Origin: Anaerostipes sp.
Lineage (GTDB): Bacteria; Bacillota; Clostridia; Lachnospirales; Lachnospiraceae
Length of the DNA stretch: 64,000 bases
Direction of reading: 5' to 3'
NCBI RefSeq assembly: GCF_018381315.1
Contig: NZ_JAGZSD010000013.1
Span: 23,498-87,497, forward strand
Shown here: positions 24,506 to 33,464 of the stretch, in pieces
How the letters are laid out: every line of letters starts with the position of its first letter
Position numbering within the stretch: the first letter of the stretch is position 1
Notes under the pieces: model-generated
Told to the model about the DNA's origin: nothing
Seen by the model: the letters and a program-made list of their open reading frames with translations, nothing else
Databases searched by the model: none
Translations under genes and position numbers: made by a program

Positions 24506-25822
24506 ATGGCGAATGCATTGACAAATGCGTTTAAAAACAAAGAACTAAGGAAAAAGCTTGCGTTCACGGTGCTCGTTCTGATCGTCGTGCGCTTCGGGTC
24601 ACAACTGCCGATTCCAGGAATCGATACTGCCCAGGTGACTGCTTATTTGAAGAGTACTTTAGGAGATTCATTCAATCTCCTGAACTCTTTCACCGGCGGA
24701 TCCTTTTTGCAGATGTCAGTATTTGCTTTGAGTGTTACGCCTTATATTACATCTTCCATCATCATGCAGCTGATGACAATCGCCATCCCTGCATTAGAAG
24801 AAATGCAGAAGGACGGCGAAGATGGAAGAAAGAAAATTGCTAAGATCACGAGATACGTGACGGTTGTGCTGGGGCTTATTGAGTCTGCGGGCATGACGAT
24901 CGGATTCAGCCGCAGCGGTGCGCTGGGTCCTGAACACACCAACTTTACCATTGTGACGATGATTATTGCCCTGACAGCAGGTGCTATCCTTGTCATGTGG
25001 CTCGGTGAACGTATCACGGAAAATGGTATTGGAAACGGTATTTCAATCATCCTGTTAATCAACATTGTATCAGGAATGCCGAAAGATTTTTATGCACTCT
25101 ATAATCAGTTCATGAAAGGAAAACAGATCGGGCCGGCACTTATTGCAGGCTGTGTGATTGCGGCTGTTATGCTGTTCACTGTTGTGTTTGTTATCATCCT
25201 TTCAGATGCTGAGCGTCATATTCCGGTGCAGTATTCTAAGAAAGTTCAGGGAAGGAAAATGGTCGGCGGCCAGTCAAGCCATATCCCGCTGAAGGTGAAT
25301 ACAGCCGGAGTTATCCCTATTATCTTTGCTTCATCCATCATGCAGTTCCCGCTGATCATTCAGCAGCTGTTTAAGTATGAGAGCAATGGATTCATGGGAA
25401 AAGTTCTGCACAGTTTAAGTTCATCTACATGGTTTGATGCAAATCATCCGAAGAGGTCCTTAGGACTGTTGGTTTACATTGTTCTTGTTGTTATTTTTGC
25501 TTATTTCTATACATCGATTACATTTAATCCGTTGGAAATTTCAAATAACATGAAGAAACAGGGAGGTTTCGTACCGGGAATCCGTCCGGGCAAACCGACA
25601 GTGGATTATTTGAACAAGATCTTAAAATATATTATTTTTATAGGTGCAGCTGGATTAACGATTGTAGCAGTCATTCCGTTTTTCTTTAACGGTGTATTTA
25701 GTGCACAGGTTTCTTTTGGAGGAACTTCCATCATTATCGTGGTTGGAGTTATATTAGAGACTATCAAGCAGATTAAATCTCAATTGTTAGTGCAAAACTA
25801 TACTGGTTTTTTAAATGACTAA
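24506..25822 (+). CDS. secY: Protein translocase subunit SecY
   Basis: 438 aa, usual length, ten membrane helices. The pore of the Sec translocon, through which the secreted and surface proteins of this window would pass. QLPIPGIDTAQV plug region near the N-terminus, the FALSVTPYITSSIIMQL helix and the FNPLEISNNMKKQGGFVPGIRPG cytoplasmic loop are characteristic. Confidence 0.98.
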   Translation: MANALTNAFKNKELRKKLAFTVLVLIVVRFGSQLPIPGIDTAQVTAYLKSTLGDSFNLLNSFTGGSFLQMSVFALSVTPYITSSIIMQLMTIAIPALEEMQKDGEDGRKKIAKITRYVTVVLGLIESAGMTIGFSRSGALGPEHTNFTIVTMIIALTAGAILVMWLGERITENGIGNGISIILLINIVSGMPKDFYALYNQFMKGKQIGPALIAGCVIAAVMLFTVVFVIILSDAERHIPVQYSKKVQGRKMVGGQSSHIPLKVNTAGVIPIIFASSIMQFPLIIQQLFKYESNGFMGKVLHSLSSSTWFDANHPKRSLGLLVYIVLVVIFAYFYTSITFNPLEISNNMKKQGGFVPGIRPGKPTVDYLNKILKYIIFIGAAGLTIVAVIPFFFNGVFSAQVSFGGTSIIIVVGVILETIKQIKSQLLVQNYTGFLND

Positions 25823-25829
25823 ATGTGCG

Positions 25830-25856
25830 ATAAGCTGTAGGAATTCTACAGCTTAT
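25830..25856 (+). promoter_or_regulatory. Hairpin between secY and adk
   Basis: Perfect 11-bp stem ATAAGCTGTAG/CTACAGCTTAT with a 5-nt loop, immediately after the secY stop. No long T-run follows (TTGTGCATT), so it is at most a weak terminator; a processing or mRNA-stability element is equally possible. Confidence 0.6.
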
Positions 25857-25888
25857 TTGTGCATTACATAATGTAAGGAGGATTCATT

Positions 25889-26533
25889 ATGAAGATTATT
25901 ATGTTGGGGGCTCCAGGAGCAGGAAAAGGAACTCAGGCTAAGCAGATTGCTGAGCAGTACAGTATTCCGCATATCTCAACCGGAGATATTTTCAGGGCCA
26001 ATATTAAAAACGGAACAGAACTCGGCAAAAAAGCCAAAGAATACATGGACCAGGGACTGCTGGTTCCGGATGAGCTTGTAGTCGATCTTGTGGTTGACAG
26101 GATTGAAAAGGATGACTGCGGGAAAGGCTTCATTTTAGATGGATTCCCGAGGACAATTCCTCAGGCAGAAGCATTGGATTCAGCCCTTGCTGCAAAAGAT
26201 ATGAAAATTGATTTTGCACTGGATATCGAGGTGCCGGATGAAAACATCATCGACCGGATGTCCGGAAGACGTTCCTGCAAGGAATGCGGTGCTATCTTCC
26301 ACGTAAAATATAATCCTCCGAAAACAGAAGGAATTTGTGATTTATGCAGCGGTGAGCTGATCCTCCGAGATGATGACAAAGAAGAGACAGTAAAGAAAAG
26401 GCTCAATGTATACCATGAGCAGACTGCACCGCTTATTTCCCACTATAAGGAAGCAGGCAGCCTCCATGTGATTGACGGCACAAGACACATCGATGTAGTA
26501 TTTGATGAGATTAAAAGTATTTTAGAGGCATAA
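25889..26533 (+). CDS. adk: Adenylate kinase, zinc-binding LID type
   Basis: 214 aa. ATP + AMP to 2 ADP. P-loop GAPGAGKGT (residues 7-15), AMP-binding STGDIFR and the DGFPRT motif. The LID has two Cys pairs (CKECG and CDLCS), the zinc-bearing form common in Gram-positive bacteria. Standard position between secY and map. RBS AAGGAGG. Confidence 0.98.
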   Translation: MKIIMLGAPGAGKGTQAKQIAEQYSIPHISTGDIFRANIKNGTELGKKAKEYMDQGLLVPDELVVDLVVDRIEKDDCGKGFILDGFPRTIPQAEALDSALAAKDMKIDFALDIEVPDENIIDRMSGRRSCKECGAIFHVKYNPPKTEGICDLCSGELILRDDDKEETVKKRLNVYHEQTAPLISHYKEAGSLHVIDGTRHIDVVFDEIKSILEA

Positions 26534-26540
26534 GATTAAG

Positions 26541-27296
26541 ATGGCAGTGACGATCAAATCAAAAAGAGAAATCGAATTAATGAGAGAAGCCGGAAAGATC
26601 TTAGAGGAGACTCATGACCGTCTGGCTGAGATTATCAGACCGGGAATTTCTACTTTAGAGATTGACCAGTTCGGGGAAAAGATCATAAGGGAATACGGGT
26701 GTATTCCTTCTTTTCTGAATTATAACGGTTATCCCGCATCCATCTGTGTATCCGTCAATGACGAGGTGGTCCATGGAATTCCCAGAAAGGACCGGATCTT
26801 ACAGGACGGAGATATTGTCAGTCTGGATGCAGGGGTCATCCATCAGGGATACCACTCTGATGCCGCACGGACTTACGGTGTCGGAGAAATCTCGGATGAA
26901 GCAGCCCGCCTGATCCGGGTCACAAAGGAAAGCTTCTTTGAAGGTATGAAGTTTGCCAAAGAAGGGAATCATTTATTTGACATTTCCGAGGCAATCCAAA
27001 GACACATCGAGAGAAACGGCTATTCCGTGGTAAGAGATCTGGTGGGCCATGGGATCGGAACACATCTCCATGAGGACCCGCAGATCCCGAACTTTAAAGG
27101 CCGGAGAAAAGGCATGAAGCTCAGAGCCGGGATGACACTGGCGGTTGAGCCGATGGTCAATGCTGGGACCTGGGAAGTCGAATGGCTTTCTGATGACTGG
27201 ACTGTAGTGACGGCAGACGGAAGCCTTGCCGCCCACTATGAAAACACAATTTTAATTACCGAAGATGGTTACGAATTATTATCATTATCAAAGTAG
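26541..27296 (+). CDS. map: Methionine aminopeptidase, type I
   Basis: 251 aa, usual length. Removes the initiator Met from nascent proteins. Metal ligands lie in SLDAGVIHQGYHSDAARTY, GHGIGTHLHEDPQIPN and VEPM. The spacing to adk is only 7 nt. In many related clusters a small KOW-domain protein separates map and infA; here only 18 nt do, so it is absent. Confidence 0.97.
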   Translation: MAVTIKSKREIELMREAGKILEETHDRLAEIIRPGISTLEIDQFGEKIIREYGCIPSFLNYNGYPASICVSVNDEVVHGIPRKDRILQDGDIVSLDAGVIHQGYHSDAARTYGVGEISDEAARLIRVTKESFFEGMKFAKEGNHLFDISEAIQRHIERNGYSVVRDLVGHGIGTHLHEDPQIPNFKGRRKGMKLRAGMTLAVEPMVNAGTWEVEWLSDDWTVVTADGSLAAHYENTILITEDGYELLSLSK

Positions 27297-27314
27297 AAAA
27301 AGGAGTCGGAAAAA

Positions 27315-27533
27315 ATGGCGAAGTCAGAAGCAATTGAAGTAGAAGGAATTGTATTGGAAAAACTGCCGAACGCAATGTTCAAGGTAGAGATCGAGGGAGG
27401 ACATGTGATTTTAGCACATATCAGCGGAAAGCTCAGAATGAATTACATCAAAATCCTTCCTGGTGACAAGGTAACTCTTGCACTTTCTCCGTATGATCTG
27501 TCAAAAGGAAGAATTATTTGGAGAGATAAATAA
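27315..27533 (+). CDS. infA: Translation initiation factor IF-1
   Basis: 72 aa, exactly the usual length. OB-fold with EVEGIVLEKLPNAMFKVE and HISGKLRMNYIKILPGDKV, binding the A site of the 30S subunit during initiation. RBS AAAAGGAGT. Confidence 0.98.
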   Translation: MAKSEAIEVEGIVLEKLPNAMFKVEIEGGHVILAHISGKLRMNYIKILPGDKVTLALSPYDLSKGRIIWRDK

Positions 27534-27604
27534 GAAAAGCCTTGAAAATTAAATAACATGATGATATAATTGAATCCGAACGTTTTGGGAAAGGAGAATT
27601 ACAA

Positions 27605-27718
27605 GTGAAAGTTAGAGCATCTGTAAAACCTATGTGTGAAAAATGCAAGGTAATTAGAAGAAAAGGATCTGTCAGAGTCATCTGTGAGAATCCGAAGCAC
27701 AAACAGAGACAGGGATAA
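27605..27718 (+). CDS. rpmJ: 50S ribosomal protein L36, zinc-binding type
   Basis: 37 aa, exactly the usual length. GTG start at 27605 with AAAGGAG upstream. The zinc ligands are Cys11, Cys14, Cys27 and His32 (MCEKC ... CENPKH). It sits between infA and rpsM as in most bacteria. Confidence 0.97.
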   Translation: MKVRASVKPMCEKCKVIRRKGSVRVICENPKHKQRQG

Positions 27719-27735
27719 TTACTATGTTAAGATAG

Positions 27736-27753
27736 CAAAGATTCCTATCTTTG
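27736..27753 (+). promoter_or_regulatory. Small hairpin upstream of the rpmJ-rpsM terminator
   Basis: CAAAGAT-TCCT-ATCTTTG, a perfect 7-bp stem with a 4-nt loop, 18 nt after the rpmJ stop. It precedes the terminator-like hairpin at 27771-27810. Confidence 0.55.
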
Positions 27754-27770
27754 TTCTTTGTGTGTGTTTA

Positions 27771-27810
27771 TATTACTGTATCCAAGGTACCATACAGTAA
27801 TACTTTTTTT
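27771..27810 (+). terminator. Intrinsic terminator or attenuator between rpmJ and rpsM
   Basis: Perfect 11-bp stem TATTACTGTAT/ATACAGTAATA with a 10-nt loop, followed by C and seven T. It lies inside the ribosomal cluster, 155 nt before rpsM. Either a new transcript starts after it or it is regulated. The 155 nt up to rpsM carry no gene and no confident promoter. Confidence 0.75.
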
Positions 27811-27965
27811 AGGCGGCTGCAGTATGGAACGCAGTTTTCATACTGATATTTATATAGATAAAATCGTAGTCAGGCTAGAGACATATATATCATTTCACCG
27901 TACGCGGATATATGGATTGCCCCTGAATAACATTAGAATGAATAATTTTTGGAGGAAGAAAAAAC

Positions 27966-28334
27966 ATGGCTCGTATTTCAGGTGTTGATTTACCAAGAGA
28001 AAAACGTGTGGAGATTGGACTTACCTATATTTATGGAATCGGTCTTACAAGCTCTAAGCGTATTTTATCAGAAGCAAATGTAAACCCGGATACTCGTGTA
28101 CGTGATTTGACAGATGATGAAGTTCGCAGAATCAGCGAAGTAGTCTCTGAGTCACAGACAGTAGAGGGAGATTTAAGAAGAGAAATCGCTCTTAATATTA
28201 AGCGGTTAAAAGAAATAGGATCTTACAGAGGAAAACGCCATAGACAGGGACTGCCTTGCCGTGGACAGAAGACAAAGACAAATGCCAGAACATGTAAAGG
28301 TCCTAAGAAAACTGTTGCAAACAAGAAGAAATAA
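27966..28334 (+). CDS. rpsM: 30S ribosomal protein S13
   Basis: 122 aa, usual length. MARISGVDLPREKRVEIGLT start, H2TH region and the basic tail RHRQGLPCRGQKTKTNART. Contacts S19 and tRNA. RBS TTGGAGGAAG. Confidence 0.97.
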   Translation: MARISGVDLPREKRVEIGLTYIYGIGLTSSKRILSEANVNPDTRVRDLTDDEVRRISEVVSESQTVEGDLRREIALNIKRLKEIGSYRGKRHRQGLPCRGQKTKTNARTCKGPKKTVANKKK

Positions 28335-28468
28335 CAGCAGAGTTATTGAACATCAAGTGTTTGATGACATACTTTGGACAGGAACACATGACACGCCCCG
28401 TTGGGTTGTCAGGTTTTCTGGCTGTTTAGTGGATATGGTTTAGTTTAAAGAAAGGTAAAGAGTTAATT

Positions 28469-28861
28469 ATGGCTAAAGTTACAAAAAAAGCGGCTAAAAA
28501 GCGTGTGAAAAAGAATGTTCAGCACGGACAGGCACACATTCAGTCATCTTTTAATAATACAATCGTTACATTAACTGATGCTCAGGGAAATGCTCTTTCT
28601 TGGGCCAGCGCAGGTGGATTAGGATTCAGAGGATCCAAGAAATCTACTCCTTATGCGGCACAGATGGCTGCTGAGACAGCAACAAAAGCAGCATTAGTAC
28701 ACGGTTTAAAAACAGTGGACGTTATGGTAAAAGGACCGGGATCAGGAAGAGAAGCAGCAATTCGTGCTTTATCAGCAGCTGGTCTGGAAGTTACAAGCAT
28801 TAAAGATGTAACACCGGTACCTCACAACGGATGTCGCCCACCAAAACGCAGAAGAGTTTAA
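28469..28861 (+). CDS. rpsK: 30S ribosomal protein S11
   Basis: 130 aa, usual length. HIQSSFNNTIVTLTDAQGN and the C-terminal DVTPVPHNGCRPPKRRRV are diagnostic. It follows a 134-nt gap after rpsM in which no signal was recognised beyond the RBS (AAAGGT). Confidence 0.97.
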   Translation: MAKVTKKAAKKRVKKNVQHGQAHIQSSFNNTIVTLTDAQGNALSWASAGGLGFRGSKKSTPYAAQMAAETATKAALVHGLKTVDVMVKGPGSGREAAIRALSAAGLEVTSIKDVTPVPHNGCRPPKRRRV

Positions 28862-28879
28862 TTAGGAGGAATTTGAAAG

Positions 28880-29473
28880 ATGGCAATAGATAGAACTCCA
28901 GTCTTAAAAAGATGTAGATCCTTAGGCCTCGATCCTGTATTTTTAGGAATCGACAAAAAGTCTAACAGAACCTCAACAAGAGGAAACAGAAAAAAGAGTG
29001 AATACGGACTTCAGCTTCGTGAAAAACAGAAAGCAAAGTTCATCTACGGTGTTTTAGAGAAACCGTTTAGAAATTACTATGCAAAAGCTGAAAAAATGAA
29101 AGGTCAGACAGGTGTTAACCTTATGACACTTCTGGAGCTGAGACTTGACAATGTATTATTCCGTCTTGGATTCGGAAGAACAAGAAAAGAATGCAGACAG
29201 ATCGTTGACCACAAGCATGTGCTTGTAAACGGCAAAACTGTCAACATTCCATCTTACAGAGTATCTGTAGGTGATGTGATCGAGATCAAAGAAAATCACA
29301 AGACTTCTCCTAGATACAAAGAAATTTTGGAAGTGACCGGCGGAAGAATGGTACCTTCTTGGTTAGAAGCAAACCAGGAAGCGTTAAGCGGAACTGTAAA
29401 AGAAATTCCTACAAGAGAAGAAATCGACGTTCCTGTAAATGAGACTCTGATCGTCGAGTTATATTCTAAGTAA
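28880..29473 (+). CDS. rpsD: 30S ribosomal protein S4
   Basis: 197 aa. S4 domain with LRLDNVLFRLGFGRTRKECR and VLVNGKTVNIPSYRV. The N-terminus lacks the four-cysteine zinc site, so this is the zinc-independent form. An assembly initiator of the 30S subunit. RBS TAGGAGGA. Confidence 0.97.
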   Translation: MAIDRTPVLKRCRSLGLDPVFLGIDKKSNRTSTRGNRKKSEYGLQLREKQKAKFIYGVLEKPFRNYYAKAEKMKGQTGVNLMTLLELRLDNVLFRLGFGRTRKECRQIVDHKHVLVNGKTVNIPSYRVSVGDVIEIKENHKTSPRYKEILEVTGGRMVPSWLEANQEALSGTVKEIPTREEIDVPVNETLIVELYSK

Positions 29474-29518
29474 TCGTAATAACCCTCAACAAATTCCTAA
29501 CCCAGAAGGAGGGCTTAA

Positions 29519-30475
29519 ATGTTTGAATTTGAAAAGCCAAATATTGAGATTAGTGAGATTTCTGAAGATAACCGCTTTGGGCGTTTTGTAGTCGAGCCGT
29601 TAGTGCGCGGCTACGGAACGACGCTCGGGAACTCTTTGAGAAGAATCATGCTCTCATCCCTGCCCGGTGCTGCAGTCAGTGCTGTAAAGATCAAGGGTGT
29701 GCTGCATGAGTTCAGTTCTGTCCCGGGAGTGAAAGAGGATGTCCCTGAGATTATCATGAATATCAAATCCCTGGCGATTAAGAATAACAGTTCAACAGAC
29801 GAACCAAAACAGGCCTTTATTGAATGCTCTGGAAGCGGTGTCGTAACTGCCGGTGACATCAAGGCTGACAGTGATATCGAGATCTTAAATCCTGATATGG
29901 TCATCGCTACATTAAGCGGAGATGATGCACATCTGGATATGGAACTTACGATCACAAAGGGCCGTGGTTATGTGGGTGCTGACAAAGCAGACAAGGACGG
30001 CAACTCTATTGATGAGATCGCAGTAGATGCGATTTATACTCCGGTAGAGCGTGTGAACTTAAAGGTTGAAAACACCCGTGTAGGACAGGTGACAGATTAT
30101 GATAAGCTTACTTTGGATGTCTTTACAAACGGAACACTTTCACCGGATGAGGCGGTCAGCCTGGCTGCAAAAGTATTGTGCGAACACCTGAACCTCTTTG
30201 TAGATCTCTCCGAAAATGCCAAGACTGCAGAAGTTATGGTAGAGAAGGAAGATGATGAAAAAGAGAAGGTTCTGGAGATGAGCATTGACGAACTGGAACT
30301 GTCCGTTCGTTCTTATAACTGCCTGAAGAGAGCAGGTATCAATACAGTAGAAGAACTGACCAACAAGACTTCAGAAGATATGATGAAGGTCCGCAATCTT
30401 GGACGCAAGTCATTGGAAGAAGTTTTAGCAAAATTAAATGAACTTGGATTGGCATTAAATTCAGGTGACGAATAA
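29519..30475 (+). CDS. rpoA: RNA polymerase alpha subunit
   Basis: 318 aa, usual length. Assembly domain with RFVVEPLVRGYGTTLGNSLR; C-terminal DNA-binding domain (from about residue 255) with LSVRSYNCLKRAGINTVEEL, which contacts UP elements and activators. RBS AGAAGGAGG. Confidence 0.98.
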   Translation: MFEFEKPNIEISEISEDNRFGRFVVEPLVRGYGTTLGNSLRRIMLSSLPGAAVSAVKIKGVLHEFSSVPGVKEDVPEIIMNIKSLAIKNNSSTDEPKQAFIECSGSGVVTAGDIKADSDIEILNPDMVIATLSGDDAHLDMELTITKGRGYVGADKADKDGNSIDEIAVDAIYTPVERVNLKVENTRVGQVTDYDKLTLDVFTNGTLSPDEAVSLAAKVLCEHLNLFVDLSENAKTAEVMVEKEDDEKEKVLEMSIDELELSVRSYNCLKRAGINTVEELTNKTSEDMMKVRNLGRKSLEEVLAKLNELGLALNSGDE

Positions 30476-30549
30476 AAAGATACGAAAAAGACCCGCCTAG
30501 GCTGAAGGTATGAAGTAGGCATGGCGAAAAATCACAGGAGGTCATTACA

Positions 30550-31086
30550 ATGGCAAAGTATAGAAAATTAGGAAGAACATCTTCTCAGAGAAAAGCATTA
30601 TTGCGTTCACAGGTAACAGATCTTTTATATAGAGGAAAAATCGTTACAACTGAGGCAAAAGCAAAAGAGATCCGCAAGATCGCTGAAAAGCTGATTGCTA
30701 TGGCAGTCAGAGAAAAAGATAACTTTGAGACAGTTACTGTTGATGCTAAAGTGGCAAAGAAAGACAGCGACGGAAAACGTGTCAAAGAAGTTGTAGACGG
30801 AAAGAAAGTTACTGTATATGAGACAGTAAAGAAAGAAATCACAAAGGATATGCCTTCCCGTCTTCATGCTAGAAGACAGATGTTAAAGGTGTTATATCCG
30901 GTGAAGGAAGTTCCGACAGAGCTTGCCGGTAAGAAAGCCAATACAAAGAACATTGATCTTACAGAAAAATTATTCAATGAATATGCACCGAAGTATGCCG
31001 ACAGAAATGGTGGGTATACAAGAATCGTCAAGATCGCACAGCGTAAAGGTGACGGTGCTTTAGAAGTACTGATCGAGTTAGTATAA
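30550..31086 (+). CDS. rplQ: 50S ribosomal protein L17 (long form)
   Basis: 178 aa. N-terminal KYRKLGRTSSQRKALLRSQVTDL is typical. It is ~50 residues longer than the E. coli protein because of a charged insertion at about residues 63-110 (Lys/Val/Asp-rich), a form I associate with Clostridia. Last gene of the ribosomal cluster; two terminators follow. Confidence 0.96.
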   Translation: MAKYRKLGRTSSQRKALLRSQVTDLLYRGKIVTTEAKAKEIRKIAEKLIAMAVREKDNFETVTVDAKVAKKDSDGKRVKEVVDGKKVTVYETVKKEITKDMPSRLHARRQMLKVLYPVKEVPTELAGKKANTKNIDLTEKLFNEYAPKYADRNGGYTRIVKIAQRKGDGALEVLIELV

Positions 31087-31099
31087 TAAGAGCCATTCA

Positions 31100-31143
31100 A
31101 ACAATAGGCAATCATCAATTTACTGGTGATTGCCTATTGTTTT
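31100..31143 (+). terminator. Terminator of the ribosomal cluster
   Basis: Near-perfect stem of about 15 bp (AACAATAGGCAATCA paired with TGATTGCCTATTGTT) followed by T residues, directly after rplQ. Confidence 0.92.
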
Positions 31144-31163
31144 ATACATTTGGCAGTCTGAAG

Positions 31164-31191
31164 GAGCAGGAGTTTATTCCTGCTCTTTTTT
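31164..31191 (+). terminator. Second, tandem terminator after rplQ
   Basis: GAGCAGGA/TCCTGCTC stem with a 6-nt loop and a run of six T. Makes readthrough from the ribosomal cluster into the two-component system unlikely. Confidence 0.9.
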
Positions 31192-31225
31192 GTTCGAATA
31201 CTGGCGATTGTACACAGCATATGCG

Positions 31226-31286
31226 ACTGAGTGGTATATAAATTTAACTGAGTGGTTATTATATAGACTATCATTTCTTTTATAAT
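31226..31286 (+). promoter_or_regulatory. LytTR-type direct repeats and -10 box of the two-component operon
   Basis: Two identical ACTGAGTGGT repeats at 31226-31235 and 31247-31256, start to start 21 bp (two helical turns), the geometry of AgrA/LytTR binding sites. A perfect TATAAT follows at 31281-31286, 34 bp after the second repeat's start. The -35 position (31258-31263, ATTATA) is non-consensus, as expected for an activator-dependent promoter. Likely autoregulation by the response regulator encoded just downstream. Confidence 0.75.
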
Positions 31287-31333
31287 TAAGACCTAAAAGA
31301 AGAAAAATTGACAGTACAAAGGGGTTGAATACA

Positions 31334-32074
31334 TTGAACATATTGCCGCGTATCGCAGTATGTGAGGACGATAAAAGTGATATTTTACAGTTCAAGGACA
31401 GTTTTGATAAAGCAATTAACAAGTTTTTAATGAAATGCAGTGTTGAATATTTTTTTAACGGAGATAAGCTGCTGGCAGCTGTCAGGAATGGAAAAATATA
31501 CGACCTGATTATTTTAGATATTATAATGGATGAATTGGATGGGATTGAGACGGCAAGGTGTATCCAAGAACTTTTGCCGGATGCAGAAATCGCATTCTTT
31601 TCTTCATGCCGTGATTTTGGGCCAGAGGCATTTTCCATGAATGCGCTCCACTATCAACTGAAACCTGTTACTGCCAGAAAAATAGAAGAACTGCTGCTTC
31701 GTTATTCTGAAAAGAAAAAAAATCCTATCAGCTTTTTGACGATACAGGCAGGAGAACGAATCTATAAATTTCCAATTCACAGGATCCAGAAGCTGCAGAG
31801 CAGCAACAAAGGGGTTGATGTGTACATAAGCGGACAGAAAGAACCTCAGTGGATCCCTGTTCCCTTAATAAAAGTGCAGGATCAGCTTAAGGATAAGAGA
31901 CTTTTAAATATTTCACGGGGACTGATCGTGAACCTGGATTTTATTTTATGCATTGATAAAGAATTATGTAAGTTTAAAGACGGAACATCCTCGCTGATCA
32001 GCAGGAAGATCCGCCGGGAAGTGAGGAAAGCATATAATGATTATTTGTTTGGAGATATAGAAAAGGGGAACTGA
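31334..32074 (+). CDS. LytTR-family response regulator (AgrA/ComE-like)
   Basis: 247 aa. N-terminal receiver domain with the acidic pocket CEDD, phospho-acceptor Asp62 in LIILDIIMDELDG and Lys110 in LKPV; C-terminal LytTR DNA-binding domain (about 140-240) with FPIHRIQKLQSSNKGVDVYI and LLNISRGLIVNLDFI. TTG 31334 is chosen because AAAGGGG ends 9 nt upstream; TTG 31325 would abut that RBS. It precedes its kinase by 4 nt. The paired repeats upstream of this gene and of the giant gene at 33630 are the likely targets. Confidence 0.9.
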   Translation: MNILPRIAVCEDDKSDILQFKDSFDKAINKFLMKCSVEYFFNGDKLLAAVRNGKIYDLIILDIIMDELDGIETARCIQELLPDAEIAFFSSCRDFGPEAFSMNALHYQLKPVTARKIEELLLRYSEKKKNPISFLTIQAGERIYKFPIHRIQKLQSSNKGVDVYISGQKEPQWIPVPLIKVQDQLKDKRLLNISRGLIVNLDFILCIDKELCKFKDGTSSLISRKIRREVRKAYNDYLFGDIEKGN

Positions 32075-32078
32075 ACAC

Positions 32079-33449
32079 ATGATAATAATATATTTTATGA
32101 TTCAGATTATAGGATTCCTTTTACAGGCGCTTCCTGCCGCCTTCTTATGTCTGTACGCCTTTTATGATTCGGAATGGCATCTGTCAAAGAAGAAAACATA
32201 TATAGGAGGCTTTAGTATCTTTCTTGCAGGAGCCGTCATATTCGCAGGCATGGAGATGTTATCTTATATGAAAAGCGGCTGGGACATACAGTGGATTGGA
32301 AATATATCAATGAGTGTATGCATTGTTTTATTTGGAAGTTTCTTTTTTTGGAACATCTGTGAAGAAGGACATAAGCAATTCTTTATACTGATGCTTCTTA
32401 CCCATTACAGTGCCATTGAATACTCTGTCTCGACTGTTTTGACCAGCAGTTTTAAATTTCCAGTACATCATTCCATTGCTGATCATATGGTATATTCCGA
32501 ATATACGATTGCCATCTATGCCGTTTTGTTTTTGGTGACATTTCCAATCATGTGTTTTTTCATTAATTATATCCGGAAGCACATACTCTACAGGATGAAC
32601 AGCAGAGAAGTGAAACGCGGCTGTTATTATGGAGGAACCGCGCTGGTTCTTTATTGTATCAGCATGATTGTACTGAGCACAAGAGTGTATTCCCAGTTCC
32701 GGCTTATGGAGATCATATGTTTTCTCCTCACCCTGATTTTTACTGACATAACAATCTATTTTATTTATTTTGAGGAGATCAGGCTGGCCAAAGAGAAATA
32801 TCAGTTAGAAGAACAGCTCAGAACTTTTGATGGGAGTTATAAAAAAATCACTGCCGGGATCGAGGAAGCAAGAAGGGCAAGACATGATATCAGGCATCAT
32901 TTAAATACAATCAGCATGTTGAACAGGGAGAGAAGATACGAGGAACTGGATGAGTATCTGAAAAGTTATACGGTCAGCTTTCATAAGCTTGAGGACAAGC
33001 AGATATGCGGCTACGCGACCGTTGACGGAATATTGAAATATTACATAGACAAGGCTGACAAGAAGGGGATCGCTGTAAAAACAGATTTATCAACGATCAA
33101 GGAAAGCTATAATTTTGACATTATGGATTTAACTGTTCTTTTGGGAAACCTGATGGAAAATGCTATTGAATCATGTGAGCACCTGGACAGTGGAGAATCT
33201 TATATCAGCATTACGATGAAAAAAGTAAATGTTTCTCTGCTGATACAGGTAGAAAACAGCTGTGATCAGAAAGCAGAAGAGATTTCTGATTTTATGGATG
33301 AAAGCTATTTCAGCTCCACAAAGCATACGAGACTGAAGGGGATCGGTCTGAAAAGTATGAGGCTGATTGCAGAAAAATACGGGGGAAGTGCAGAGTTCAA
33401 GAGAAAGGGAGGGGTATTTACATCAAGATTTGTGCTGAATATTCCGTAA
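32079..33449 (+). CDS. GHKL-domain sensor histidine kinase (AgrC/HPK10-like)
   Basis: 456 aa. About six to seven membrane helices in residues 1-225, then a coiled linker with EEARRARHDIRHHLN (phospho-acceptor His269 of the HDxxHH type) and a GHKL ATPase domain with N-box NLMENAIESCEHL and a GIGLKSMRLIAEKYGG G-box. The helix-rich sensor resembles peptide-sensing AgrC/ComD kinases, but no AgrD-like propeptide or AgrB processing protein lies nearby, so the signal is unknown. Co-transcribed with the regulator at 31334. Confidence 0.9.
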   Translation: MIIIYFMIQIIGFLLQALPAAFLCLYAFYDSEWHLSKKKTYIGGFSIFLAGAVIFAGMEMLSYMKSGWDIQWIGNISMSVCIVLFGSFFFWNICEEGHKQFFILMLLTHYSAIEYSVSTVLTSSFKFPVHHSIADHMVYSEYTIAIYAVLFLVTFPIMCFFINYIRKHILYRMNSREVKRGCYYGGTALVLYCISMIVLSTRVYSQFRLMEIICFLLTLIFTDITIYFIYFEEIRLAKEKYQLEEQLRTFDGSYKKITAGIEEARRARHDIRHHLNTISMLNRERRYEELDEYLKSYTVSFHKLEDKQICGYATVDGILKYYIDKADKKGIAVKTDLSTIKESYNFDIMDLTVLLGNLMENAIESCEHLDSGESYISITMKKVNVSLLIQVENSCDQKAEEISDFMDESYFSSTKHTRLKGIGLKSMRLIAEKYGGSAEFKRKGGVFTSRFVLNIP

Positions 33450-33464
33450 TATAAAAGCCTGCCT

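Noticed and set aside
28261..28443. 60-codon frame across the end of rpsM and the gap before rpsK
   Set aside because: It overlaps rpsM in another frame and has no own RBS.
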